Assembly: GCA_035574235.1 (NCBI GenBank)
Contig: DATLZA010000079.1
Location: 1-53,230, forward strand
Reading direction: 5' to 3'
DNA length: 53,230 bases
From: Planctomycetota bacterium
GTDB taxonomy: Bacteria > Planctomycetota > MHYJ01 > JACPRB01
Below, in pieces: positions 1-8,196 of this stretch (within the stretch, counting starts at the first letter, position 1; each line of letters opens with the position of its first letter). A program made the translations under genes and the position numbers. Below the pieces are notes generated by a model. It saw only the letters and a program-made list of their open reading frames with translations. It had not been told where the DNA came from and searched no databases.

Positions 1-191
1 ATCAACATGAGGACGAAGACGTGCCCCGCCGCATCCCCCGCCCGCCGCGCGAACGCCAGAAGCGCCACGTTCACGCCGTCGAGCATGAGCTCCACGGACA
101 TCAGCACGATGAGCAGGTTCCGCCGCGCCAGGGCTCCGTACGCCCCCACGGCGAAAAGCGCCGCGCTCAGGATGAGGTATTTGGAAATCAC
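1..191 (-). CDS. nuoK: NADH-quinone oxidoreductase subunit K (partial)
   Basis: This is the N-terminal 63 codons of NuoK, a small membrane subunit of complex I in the proton-translocating arm; the rest lies beyond the left edge. The start is GTG at 189-191, whose last bases overlap the TGA stop of nuoJ (GTGA), the same coupling seen elsewhere in this operon. The first helix ([17 protein letters not shown]) is followed by [16 protein letters not shown], the conserved NuoK stretch with the glutamate in the second membrane helix, and then by NVALLAF. Only the 5' part is visible, so length and stop cannot be judged. Confidence 0.88.
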   Translation of the reverse strand, partial: MISKYLILSAALFAVGAYGALARRNLLIVLMSVELMLDGVNVALLAFARRAGDAAGHVFVLML

Positions 192-658
192 AGTTTCTTC
201 TTGGCCAGAACGACGCCCGCGAACATCGCCACGAGAATAAGCACCGAGATGAGTTCGAAGGGGAGCGGGTGCCCCACGAAAAGAGCCTTCCCCACCGCCT
301 CCACGCCGCCGTATCCCGGAGGAACCGCCGCCGCGGCGGCTTCCCGTTCCCCCAGCCGCGGGTCCGCCAGCGCCGGGACCGCCAGCGCCGCGAAGAGCGC
401 GGCGCACAGGGCCGCCGCGCCCCACCGCGCCGTCGGCGGCATCTCCCGTCCCAGCTCCTCCGGGCCGAGATTCAGCAGCATGATCACGAAGAGGAAAAGC
501 ACGAGGATCGCTCCCGTGTAGACGATGACGTGGAGAGCCGCCAGGAAGGGAGCCTCGAGCTTGAGGTACACGACCGCCAGCGCCAGGAAGCAGACGAGCA
601 TCCAGACCGCGCTGTACACGGGGTTTCTCCGCGTCACGGTCAGCACCGCGGCGGCCAC
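188..658 (-). CDS. nuoJ: NADH-quinone oxidoreductase subunit J
   Basis: NuoJ is a membrane subunit of the proton-pumping arm of complex I. The protein has about five hydrophobic helices. It carries the family signature [12 protein letters not shown] near the N-terminus and [21 protein letters not shown] in the middle, then ends in a lysine-rich tail. The only conventional start in frame is GTG at 656-658, but this would cut into the first helix. In-frame codons upstream ([18 protein letters not shown]) look like the missing helix and contain no ATG, GTG or TTG back to nuoI. A CTG at 707-709 is a possible non-standard start. It lies between nuoI and nuoK in the usual order. Confidence 0.87.
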   Translation of the reverse strand: MAAAVLTVTRRNPVYSAVWMLVCFLALAVVYLKLEAPFLAALHVIVYTGAILVLFLFVIMLLNLGPEELGREMPPTARWGAAALCAALFAALAVPALADPRLGEREAAAAAVPPGYGGVEAVGKALFVGHPLPFELISVLILVAMFAGVVLAKKKL

Positions 659-725
659 CGCGATCCCCGCCGTCGCGAGGAAGACGGGGTCGCGCGCCGC
701 ATCCCGCAGGACCGCGCCGGCGGAC

Positions 726-1184
726 TCAGCGATTGAGAAGCTTGTGGATGTCGTAAATCTTCTCCTCCCGCGACGTCGCGATCCGGTTGAAGGTGGGGGT
801 CAGCTCGATCGCGTCGCAGGGACAGGCCTCCTCGCACATTCCGCAGTAGATGCACTTGAGGAGGTCGATGTTGAAGACGACGGGGATCTTCTCCCGGTCC
901 GGCCAGGGCGAGGGCCCCGCCACGATCTGGATGCACTCCGCCGGACAGGCGGTCTGGCACATGAAGCACGCCACGCACTTCATGCGCCCCTGCTCGTCCT
1001 TCTTGAGGCGGTGTTCCCCGCGGTAGCCTTTCCGGGGAACATGCACTTCCTCGGGATAGCGGACGGTCTCCTTGGGCAGAAACATCCGCCGCACCGTGCG
1101 CCGGAGGCCCTTGAGCACCGCCGGGATGTACAGTTTCACCATCCAGCGAAGCCAGAGCTGCTTGAGCCGCAGACCCAGCGTCAC
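726..1184 (-). CDS. nuoI: NADH-quinone oxidoreductase subunit I (two [4Fe-4S] ferredoxin)
   Basis: NuoI is the hydrophilic subunit that carries the two [4Fe-4S] clusters (N6a and N6b) linking NuoG to NuoB. Both cluster motifs are present as CxxCxxCxxxCP: CVACFMCQTACPAEC and CIYCGMCEEACPCD. I chose GTG at 1182-1184 because it overlaps the nuoH stop (GTGA) and gives 152 aa. The reading frame stays open far upstream, but that extension lies antisense-like inside nuoH and looks nothing like NuoI. The stop abuts nuoJ. Confidence 0.92.
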   Translation of the reverse strand: MTLGLRLKQLWLRWMVKLYIPAVLKGLRRTVRRMFLPKETVRYPEEVHVPRKGYRGEHRLKKDEQGRMKCVACFMCQTACPAECIQIVAGPSPWPDREKIPVVFNIDLLKCIYCGMCEEACPCDAIELTPTFNRIATSREEKIYDIHKLLNR

Positions 1185-2215
1185 GGCCGACCTCCCGTCC
1201 CTACCCCGATCGCGGCCACCAGCATCACGTTGGCCAGCGACACGGGCACCAGGACTTTCCATCCGAGATTCATGAGCTGGTTGTACTTGAAGCGCGGGAG
1301 CGTCCAGCGGATCAGGATGTAGACCATCAGGACCGCCAGAACCTTGGCCACGAAGACCCCGACCGAGAGCGCTCCCGCGGCCCAGGAGGACGCCCCCGGA
1401 TCCGTCACCCCCGGCAGATGCCAGCCGCCCAGGAAGAAGGTCACCAGAAGCGCGCTCATGAGCACCATCCCCACGTACTCGCCCATCATGAACAGCGCGA
1501 ACTTGATGGCCGAGTACTCCGTGTGATACCCGCCCACGAGCTCCGCCTCGCATTCCGGCAGATCGAACGGCAGCCGGTTGTTCTCCGCCAGCGCCGAAAC
1601 GAAGAAGAGGACGAAGGCCGTCACCCCGCTCGGCAGGAGCCAGGGATTCCCCCCGCCGAAGACGTTCCATCCGTTCTCGATCTGGCGGCGGACGATCACC
1701 TGCGGATCGATGCTCTCCGAGAACATGACGGCCGTCACGATGGAAAGCGCCAGAGCCAGCTCGTACGAGATGAGCTGCGCGGAGGCGCGCAGTCCCCCGA
1801 GGAGCGAATATTTGTTGTTCGACGCCCAGCCGCCGAAGGCCAGCCCGTACACGGCCACCGAAAGGACCGACATCGTAAAGAGAATTCCGACGCTGAGGTC
1901 GGCCACCTGGAGCGGTTCGTTTCCTATCCGGTTCCCGAAAGGAATCACGACCAGCCCGAGCGCCGGCGGCACGAGCACCAGAAGCGGCCCGCACACGTAG
2001 AGAAACCGGTCCGCCCCCGCCGGCCGGACGTCCTCCTTGAAAAGGAACTTGATGAGGTCGGCCAGCGGCTGAAGCAGGCCCCCGGGCCCCACGCGGTTGG
2101 GGCCGATCCGGCTCTGAATCCAGGCGCTGATCCTCCGCTCCAGCAGCACCAGGAGCGGCACCAGGCCCAGCACGAAAAAGCCCAGGACGAAGAGAATCTT
2201 AAGCAGGGCGGCCAT
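1181..2215 (-). CDS. nuoH: NADH-quinone oxidoreductase subunit H
   Basis: NuoH is the multi-spanning subunit that contacts the quinone site and anchors the peripheral arm. The translation shows the conserved RRISAWIQSRIGPNRVGPGGLLQPLADLIKFLFKED segment (split here only by reading), then ENNRLPFDLPECEAELVGGYHTEYS, which carries the acidic quinone-site loop, and a C-terminal RWTLPRFKYNQLMNLGWK. The start is ATG at 2213-2215 (MAALLKILF), giving 344 aa and a 17-bp overlap with the end of nuoG. A TTG further upstream at 2252-2254 would add 13 residues and is less likely. Confidence 0.93.
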   Translation of the reverse strand: MAALLKILFVLGFFVLGLVPLLVLLERRISAWIQSRIGPNRVGPGGLLQPLADLIKFLFKEDVRPAGADRFLYVCGPLLVLVPPALGLVVIPFGNRIGNEPLQVADLSVGILFTMSVLSVAVYGLAFGGWASNNKYSLLGGLRASAQLISYELALALSIVTAVMFSESIDPQVIVRRQIENGWNVFGGGNPWLLPSGVTAFVLFFVSALAENNRLPFDLPECEAELVGGYHTEYSAIKFALFMMGEYVGMVLMSALLVTFFLGGWHLPGVTDPGASSWAAGALSVGVFVAKVLAVLMVYILIRWTLPRFKYNQLMNLGWKVLVPVSLANVMLVAAIGVGTGGRP

Positions 2216-3713
2216 CGATCCTCGCGCCCCGGGAACCCACCTTCCCGTAATCAAGCCCCGGCATCGCCTCGCGGAACACGGCTTCCGCCGGAAGGACCGC
2301 GCGGCGCTCCCCCAGCTCCACGAGCGCCTCCTGCAGCCATTCGATCTCCGGGCGCGCCCCCGGCGGAGGCTCCACGGCCTTGCGCGTCCGCTGAACGCGC
2401 CCGTCGCGGTTCACGAACGTCCCCTCCTTCTCCGCCCACGCGCAGCCGGGCAGGACCACATGGGCGGACGGCGTCAGCGCGTTCTCCAGAATGTCCGAGA
2501 CGGCCACGAATTCCGCCCGGCGGGCCGCCTCCACCAGGCGCGCCGGCAGCGGAACGTCCGGAATGCCGTTGAGCACGACGATGCCGCGCGCGCGCCCGGA
2601 TTCCAGAAGCTCCGCCGCCTTCGTCCAGCCGGCCGCGACCGCCTCGGGGCCGAAGAGGCGCTCCGCGTACGTCCGGTTCGGCGTCTTGTCGGGTTCGATC
2701 GCGAAGCCCCCCGGGAACGTCCGCCGCTCGCCGCGCTCCAGGGTCAGGAATCCCACCGCCTCCGCCCCCAGCGCCTCCATGAGCCTGCGGAAAAGCCAGA
2801 GCTCCTCCACCGTCTGGGCCGTCGAAACCACTCCCACGAAGCGCACCTTCCGTCCCGCGGCGGCGATCTCCCGCGCGGTTCCGACGCCGCGCGCCAGCCT
2901 CCGCTCCGACGCCACGTACCGGAAATTCAGGCGCCCCTCGTCGCACATCCAGTACTGGTTGACCTCGGGATTCGGCCGAGGCACGAGCCGCTTGATCTCG
3001 TTGTCGAGGACCGTGAACTCGACGTTGCACCCGCGGCTGCACGACGCGCAGACGCCCTCCTCCTTCTTGGCGAACCACACGCGCGCCGAGTACATGAAAT
3101 TCTTGTCGATGAGCGCCCCGACCGGGCAGATGTCCACGACATTCAGCGACAGGGGGTTGTCGAGCGGCACTCCCGGGAAAACATCCACCACCGAGCGGTC
3201 TCCGCGGTTGACGACGCACAACTCGCCCGTGCCGGCGACCTCCTCGCAGAACCGGACGCACCGGGTGCACACGATGCACCGGTTGCCCCAGATCCGCACG
3301 TCCGGCCCCAGATCCTTGGTGTGCCGGATGACCTTGTCTTCCTCGAAGCGCGAAACGCCCCCGCGGTAGGCGTACGTGAAATCCTGAAGGTCGCATTCCC
3401 CCGCCTTGTCGCAGATCGGGCAGTCGAGCGGGTGGTTGATGAGCATGTATTCAAGCACGGCCTTTCGGCCCGCCTGGACCTCGGGCCCCTCGGTCGTCAC
3501 CTCCAGCCCTTCGGTCACCGGGTACATGCACGACACTTCGAGCTTTCGGGAGTTGGACACCTTCACGAGGCACATCCGGCAGTTGCCGGCCGGAGTGAGG
3601 CCCGGATGCCAGCAGTAATGAGGGACGAAGACCCCGTGGTCGAGAAGGACCTTCAGGAGCTTGTCCTTCCCGTCCGCCTCGATGTCCTTCCCGTTGACCT
3701 TGATCTTAGGCAT
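2199..3713 (-). CDS. nuoG: NADH-quinone oxidoreductase subunit G (short form)
   Basis: NuoG carries several iron-sulfur clusters of the peripheral arm of complex I. The N-terminal half is complete. It has the [2Fe-2S] motif (CWHPG...CRMC...C), the HxxxCxxCxxxxxC motif (HPLDCPICDKAGEC), the CIVCTRCVRFC and DICPVGAL [4Fe-4S] motifs, and an additional CASCSRGC...C set leading into the molybdopterin-like domain. That last domain is short: the protein is 504 aa, while many NuoG proteins are 700-900 aa. ATG at 3711-3713 overlaps the end of nuoEF by 8 bp. Confidence 0.92.
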   Translation of the reverse strand: MPKIKVNGKDIEADGKDKLLKVLLDHGVFVPHYCWHPGLTPAGNCRMCLVKVSNSRKLEVSCMYPVTEGLEVTTEGPEVQAGRKAVLEYMLINHPLDCPICDKAGECDLQDFTYAYRGGVSRFEEDKVIRHTKDLGPDVRIWGNRCIVCTRCVRFCEEVAGTGELCVVNRGDRSVVDVFPGVPLDNPLSLNVVDICPVGALIDKNFMYSARVWFAKKEEGVCASCSRGCNVEFTVLDNEIKRLVPRPNPEVNQYWMCDEGRLNFRYVASERRLARGVGTAREIAAAGRKVRFVGVVSTAQTVEELWLFRRLMEALGAEAVGFLTLERGERRTFPGGFAIEPDKTPNRTYAERLFGPEAVAAGWTKAAELLESGRARGIVVLNGIPDVPLPARLVEAARRAEFVAVSDILENALTPSAHVVLPGCAWAEKEGTFVNRDGRVQRTRKAVEPPPGARPEIEWLQEALVELGERRAVLPAEAVFREAMPGLDYGKVGSRGARIDGRPA

Positions 3714-5487
3714 GGGCGAGCTCCCGCGCGACGCCGTGGCGGTGCGGGCAGGCCCGTCCGCGCGCGTGGGCCTCGAACTCGGCCCGGAATTTCTGGACGT
3801 AGCTGCGCGTGGGCATCGCGGCCGCGTCCGCCAGGACGCAGATCGTCCGCCCGCACATGCCCCAGGCGACCTCGTCGAGCTTATCGATCTCCTCGACGCG
3901 CGCCTTCCCCTCCTCGAACTTGGCGGCCAGCTTCTCGATCCATCCGGTTCCCTCGCGGCACGGCGTGCACTGCCCGCAGGACTCGTGGTGGTAAAACCGA
4001 AGGGTGTTCCAGAGAAGGTCCGCCATGCAGGTGTCCTCGTCGATGACGATGACCCCGCCGGAGCCGAGCATCGTCTTGGCCGCCTGGAGCGACTCGAAAT
4101 CGAGCCGGACGGGCGGATCGGCGTGCACCTCGGCGGCCGTGAGCACCGGCGCCGAAAGCCCCCCCGGCACCACCGCCTTGAGCTTCTTTCCTCCCCGAAT
4201 CCCGCCCGCCAGATCGTAGATCAGCTCCCGCAACGGGATTCCGAGCGGCACCTCGTAGTTCCCCGGCCGCTCCACGTGACCGCACACCGAGAAGATCTTG
4301 GGCCCCGGACTCTTCTCCGTCCCCATGGAACGGAACCATACGACCCCGTTTTTCACGATGTGGGTCACCGTGGCCAGCGTTTCGACGTTGTTGACGATCG
4401 TGGGACACCGGAAGAGGCCTTCGACGGCCGGGAACGGCGGCTTGATCTTCGGGTACCCGCGGTTTCCCTCGAGCGAGGAGAGGAGTCCCGTCTCTTCGCC
4501 GCAGATGTACGCCCCCGCCCCGCGGTGCAGCGTCACCCGGATGTCCCCGAAGAGGCCCGCCGCCTCCGCCTCGTCGATCGCTTTCTGGAGAATCCGGGCG
4601 CCCCGGACGAACTCGCCGCGGATGTAGATATAGCAGTCCTTGGACCGGATGGCGTACGCCGAAATGAGAATTCCCTCGAGGAGGGCGTGCGGATCCCGTT
4701 CGATGAGAATCTTGTCCTTGAACGTCCCGGGTTCCGATTCGTCCGCGTTGCAGACGAGATAGCGGGGCTTGTCGTTCTTGGCCAGGAACTTCCATTTCTG
4801 GCCCGTGGGAAAGCCCGCGCCGCCGCGGCCCCGGAGCCCCGACTGGAAGACGAGTTCGACGATTTCCTCCGGCGGCCGGCCGCTTCCCCGAAGGGCGAGC
4901 CACGTGTCGTAGCCCCCCCGCGCCCGGTAGTGGGCCAGGGTCTCGCTCCCCGGCTCCAGAACATGCTTGAGAAGAACCGGGGGATATTTGTGCCGCGGCA
5001 CGGCGTAGACGGGCTCGGGCGCCTTCCAGGTCCCCTCCCGCATCCGCGCCAGCATCGCCTCGACGGATTCCGGCGTCACCCGGTCCACGTAGTCGCCGTT
5101 CACCTGCAGGCACGGCGCGGTGTCGCAGCTCGCCAGGCACTCGACCTTCTTGAGGGTCACGGGATCGTCGGGGCGCAGGAGCGACCTCAGGTGGTCGTGG
5201 ATTTTTTCGCTTCCGCGCAGGGCGCACGGCACGGTGGAGCAGAATTCGACGACGTACTTCCGATCCGTAGGCCGGCGGTAGTGCGTGTAGAACGTGAAGA
5301 CGCCGAAGACCTTCGCCGGCGGAAGGCCCAGAAGCCGGGCCACGTGGATCATTCCTTCCTCGTCCACGCACCCGAACTCGCGTTCCAGAAGCCGCAGCGC
5401 CGGAAGAAGCGCCGCTTCGCGCCGGGGATAGCGGGCGCAGATCCGTTCCAGCTCCTCTTTGACGGCGTCCGTGAACTCTCGGGTCAC
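3706..5487 (-). CDS. nuoEF: Fused NADH-quinone oxidoreductase subunits E and F
   Basis: One continuous 593-aa frame holds both NuoE and NuoF, the NADH-oxidising tip of complex I. Residues about 1-155 are NuoE, a thioredoxin-like [2Fe-2S] protein with ligands in CSTVPC and CLASC. After a linker of about 20 residues comes NuoF. It has the FMN/NADH site (SGLRGRGGAGFPTGQKW, NADESEPGTFKDK, GAGAYICGEETGL) and the C-terminal [4Fe-4S] motif ESCGQCTPCREG with a later C (GRTIC). The start is GTG at 5485-5487, which overlaps the nuoD stop; an upstream GTG/ATG extension would run through nuoD. No stop or start separates the two parts. The end overlaps nuoG by 8 bp. Confidence 0.93.
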   Translation of the reverse strand: MTREFTDAVKEELERICARYPRREAALLPALRLLEREFGCVDEEGMIHVARLLGLPPAKVFGVFTFYTHYRRPTDRKYVVEFCSTVPCALRGSEKIHDHLRSLLRPDDPVTLKKVECLASCDTAPCLQVNGDYVDRVTPESVEAMLARMREGTWKAPEPVYAVPRHKYPPVLLKHVLEPGSETLAHYRARGGYDTWLALRGSGRPPEEIVELVFQSGLRGRGGAGFPTGQKWKFLAKNDKPRYLVCNADESEPGTFKDKILIERDPHALLEGILISAYAIRSKDCYIYIRGEFVRGARILQKAIDEAEAAGLFGDIRVTLHRGAGAYICGEETGLLSSLEGNRGYPKIKPPFPAVEGLFRCPTIVNNVETLATVTHIVKNGVVWFRSMGTEKSPGPKIFSVCGHVERPGNYEVPLGIPLRELIYDLAGGIRGGKKLKAVVPGGLSAPVLTAAEVHADPPVRLDFESLQAAKTMLGSGGVIVIDEDTCMADLLWNTLRFYHHESCGQCTPCREGTGWIEKLAAKFEEGKARVEEIDKLDEVAWGMCGRTICVLADAAAMPTRSYVQKFRAEFEAHARGRACPHRHGVARELAHA

Positions 5488-6728
5488 CGGTCGAGTTCCC
5501 CCGCGATGATGTTCAGACTGGACAGGACGGCCACCACGTCGCTCAAAAGCCCGCCCTCGCACATGGCCGGAAACGCCTGGTAGTTGTAGAACGAAGGCGG
5601 CCGCACGCGCCAGCGGTACGGCCGCTGGCTTCCGTCGCTGACGAGATAAAATCCGAGTTCCCCGTTGGGCGCCTCCGTGCAGGAATAGACCTCCCCCTTC
5701 GGAGGGCAGACGCCGTGACCGAACATGTAGTTCTTAAAGTGGTAAATCAGCCCCTCCATCCCCCCCGAGGGCGTATTCAGGGCGCTCTTCGGAGGGATCA
5801 CGATCCGGGGGTCGTCCACCCAGACGGGACCTTCGGGCATGGCGCGCAGCACCTGATCGAGAATCCTGAGCGACTCGCGCATCTCCCGCATCCGGACGCG
5901 GTAGCGGGCGAAGACGTCCCCTTCCTGCTCCGTCACGACGTCGAACGCGTATTTTTCGTAGCCGAGATAGGGCCGCGCGCGGCGCACGTCATAGGGAACC
6001 CCGGCCGCGCGAAGGAGCGGACCCGTCAGCCCGTAGCTCACGCAATCGTCCCGGGAAAGAATGCCGACGCCGCGCGTCCGATCAAGGAAAATCCGGTTCG
6101 TGTTGAGCATGTCCTCGATCTCGTCGAGGACCTTCGAGCACTTGCCCATGAACGTGCGGCACATCTCCTCGAAATCCGGGGGAACGTCGCGGAGCAGTCC
6201 GCCCACGCGCGTGTACGAGGTCGTCAGGCGCGCGCCCGTGACGTTCTCGAAGATGTTGTAGAGGTTCTCCCGCTCGATGAAGGTCCAGAGCATCACCGAG
6301 AAGGCCCCCAGGTCCATCGCCTGCAGGCCCACCGAGAGGATGTGGTCGGCGATGCGCGACAGCTCGCAGAGGGCCACCCGGATCGCCGCGCACCGCGGGG
6401 TGACCTGGATCCCCATGAGCTCCTCGACCGCCACGGCGAAGCCGACGTTGTTGCAGAGGGGCGACAGGTAATTCATCCGGTCCGTGACCGTGACGGTCTG
6501 ATTGTAGGTCCGATACTCGGAGATCTTCTCGAAGCCGGAGTGGAGATAGCCGATCTCGGCCTCCAGGCGCAGGACGCGCTCGCCGTCCAGCTCGATGATG
6601 GACCGCAGCGTGCCGTGGGTGGCCGGATGCTGGGGTCCGAAGTTGACGATCATCCGGCGCGTGCCGAGATCGCCTTCTTCCTCCTCCTCGATGAGGAGCG
6701 CCGGCCGGCGGGGCGTTTCGTCGCTCAC
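5484..6728 (-). CDS. nuoD: NADH-quinone oxidoreductase subunit D
   Basis: NuoD is the 49-kDa-type subunit that forms the quinone pocket with NuoB. Conserved landmarks include NFGPQHPATHGTLR near the N-terminus, EAEIGYLHSGFEK, DRMNYLSPLCNN, and near the C-terminus SFYNYQAFPAMCEG and DVVAVLSSLNIIAGELDR, which closes the family. It is 414 aa, the usual size. An acidic stretch (EEEEEGD) near the N-terminus precedes the core. The start is GTG at 6726-6728, overlapping the nuoC stop. Confidence 0.95.
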   Translation of the reverse strand: MSDETPRRPALLIEEEEEGDLGTRRMIVNFGPQHPATHGTLRSIIELDGERVLRLEAEIGYLHSGFEKISEYRTYNQTVTVTDRMNYLSPLCNNVGFAVAVEELMGIQVTPRCAAIRVALCELSRIADHILSVGLQAMDLGAFSVMLWTFIERENLYNIFENVTGARLTTSYTRVGGLLRDVPPDFEEMCRTFMGKCSKVLDEIEDMLNTNRIFLDRTRGVGILSRDDCVSYGLTGPLLRAAGVPYDVRRARPYLGYEKYAFDVVTEQEGDVFARYRVRMREMRESLRILDQVLRAMPEGPVWVDDPRIVIPPKSALNTPSGGMEGLIYHFKNYMFGHGVCPPKGEVYSCTEAPNGELGFYLVSDGSQRPYRWRVRPPSFYNYQAFPAMCEGGLLSDVVAVLSSLNIIAGELDR

Positions 6729-7210
6729 GGGACGTACCTCGGAAAGTTCATGCGCTCGCCGCGGCCGGTGAGAGGATAATCCTTCCGGAGGGGATGGCCT
6801 TCGTAGTTTTCCGGCAAGAGGATGCGCTTGAGGTCCGGATGTCCCCGGAAGCGGATCCCGAAAAGGTCGTAGACCTCGCGCTCCGCCCAGGGGGCCGCCT
6901 TCCAGAGGGACGCGGCGCTGTCGATCTCGGGATCGGCTTCCGGAACGAAGGCCTTCAGCCGCGTGCGGACGTTGGCCTGCAGGCTGTAAAGGTTGTAGAC
7001 CACCGCGAACCGTTCGGGCATCCCCTGATTAAAGTAATCGACGGCCGTCAGGTCGGTCAGCATGTCGAAGCCGCACTCGTCGCGCAGCAGACGCAGAATG
7101 TCCAGAATGCGGTCGCGGCGGACCTCGACCCAGCGCTGGCCTGCGTGCTCGCGCACCGCCAGCACCTGGTCGGCGAACCGCTCCTTGACCTTCTCGATCG
7201 GATCGTCCAT
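6725..7210 (-). CDS. nuoC: NADH-quinone oxidoreductase subunit C
   Basis: NuoC is the 30-kDa-type peripheral subunit that packs on NuoD. The 161-aa product contains FDMLTDLTAVDY, the signature WAEREVYDLFGIRFRGHPDLKRILLPENYEGHPLRKDYPL (read in two parts) and ends close to it, as is usual for unfused NuoC. ATG at 7208-7210 follows nuoB after a gap of about 34 bp. This is one of the few junctions in the operon without overlap. Confidence 0.94.
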   Translation of the reverse strand: MDDPIEKVKERFADQVLAVREHAGQRWVEVRRDRILDILRLLRDECGFDMLTDLTAVDYFNQGMPERFAVVYNLYSLQANVRTRLKAFVPEADPEIDSAASLWKAAPWAEREVYDLFGIRFRGHPDLKRILLPENYEGHPLRKDYPLTGRGERMNFPRYVP

Positions 7211-7244
7211 CGGTTTCGGAAACGCCGGGCGGGCCCGGCGCGCC

Positions 7245-7742
7245 TCAGGGCTTCGGGGACGCGGGTTTCGGGCGCTGCGTCCGGCGCTCGATCTTCTTCT
7301 GGATCTCCAGGACCGCGTCGATGACGCTTTCCGGCCGCGGCGGACATCCGGGAATGTAGACGTCCACCGGGATGAAGCGATCGATCCCCTGGATCATGGC
7401 GTAGTTGTCGAAGATGCCTCCGCAGGAGGCGCACGCGCCCATCGCGATGCACCACTTCGGCTCCGGCATCTGTTGCCAGATCTTCAGGAGCACGGGCATC
7501 ATCTTGAGCGAGATGCGCCCGGACACGATCATGAGATCCGCCTGACGCGGCGAGAAGCGGATCACCTCCGCCCCGAACCGCGCCAGGTCGTAGCGCGACG
7601 AGAGCGTCCCCATCAGCTCGATCGCGCAACAGGCCGTCCCGAACGGCATGGGCCAGAGGCTGTTCTTCCGGCCCCAGGCGACCACCTTCTCGACGGTCGT
7701 CGTCAGGACGCCCTCCGGAGGAAGCAGGGTCTCTACTCCCAT
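7245..7742 (-). CDS. nuoB: NADH-quinone oxidoreductase subunit B
   Basis: NuoB carries the terminal [4Fe-4S] cluster N2, next to the quinone site. Cluster ligands are visible in [11 protein letters not shown] (adjacent cysteines), MGACASCGG and PGCPPRPE. I chose ATG at 7740-7742 ([11 protein letters not shown]), giving 165 aa and a 10-bp overlap with nuoA. The open frame upstream lies inside nuoA and has no NuoB character. The C-terminus is a basic, proline-rich tail. Confidence 0.95.
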   Translation of the reverse strand: MGVETLLPPEGVLTTTVEKVVAWGRKNSLWPMPFGTACCAIELMGTLSSRYDLARFGAEVIRFSPRQADLMIVSGRISLKMMPVLLKIWQQMPEPKWCIAMGACASCGGIFDNYAMIQGIDRFIPVDVYIPGCPPRPESVIDAVLEIQKKIERRTQRPKPASPKP

Positions 7743-8086
7743 TCGAGCGCCCCCCGCTTCCACAGGTACGCCAGGCCGTACGCCAGGACCGCCACGAAGA
7801 CGCCCATCTCCACCAGTCCGGCGGGACCCAGCTGCTTGTACAGCACCGCGTAGGGAATCATGAAGACCGTCTCGATGTCGAAGAGAATGAAGAGGATCGC
7901 CACGAGGTAAAAGTGCACGCTGAAACGCCGGCGGGCGTCCGACAGAATCGGGACGCCGCACTCGTACGGATCGAGTTTCTCAGGCTGCTCGCGGCGCGGA
8001 CCCAGCAGGCGGGAAAGGTTCACCAGGACGACCCCAAGTCCGACGACCAGGGCCGCATAGACTGCCACAATCGTCCACTGGTCCAT
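7733..8086 (-). CDS. nuoA: NADH-quinone oxidoreductase subunit A
   Basis: NuoA is a three-helix membrane subunit and the first gene of the complex I operon. The 117-aa product has the conserved loop [11 protein letters not shown], followed by [24 protein letters not shown], the strongest signature of the family, and a final helix. ATG at 8084-8086 has GAGGAAA just upstream as a ribosome binding site. A candidate promoter lies at 8109-8137. Confidence 0.94.
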   Translation of the reverse strand: MDQWTIVAVYAALVVGLGVVLVNLSRLLGPRREQPEKLDPYECGVPILSDARRRFSVHFYLVAILFILFDIETVFMIPYAVLYKQLGPAGLVEMGVFVAVLAYGLAYLWKRGALEWE

Positions 8087-8108
8087 GGGGTTTCCTCGGT
8101 GTTGCGCT

Positions 8109-8137
8109 ATTCAAGCAAAAAGGCATCCTCGAGTCAA
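8109..8137 (-). promoter_or_regulatory. Candidate sigma-70-type promoter of the nuo operon
   Basis: Read on the minus strand, TTGACT (8132-8137) and TTGAAT (8109-8114) are separated by 17 bp, upstream of nuoA in the 110-bp divergent gap shared with the radical SAM gene. The -35 box matches five of six consensus bases and the -10 box four of six. No experiment supports it. Confidence 0.4.
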
Positions 8138-8196
8138 AGGTTGGGGCGGCGGGCGCCTCGCCCCTCGGCTGGCTCCCGCGGCGCGGAAGCGATAGA

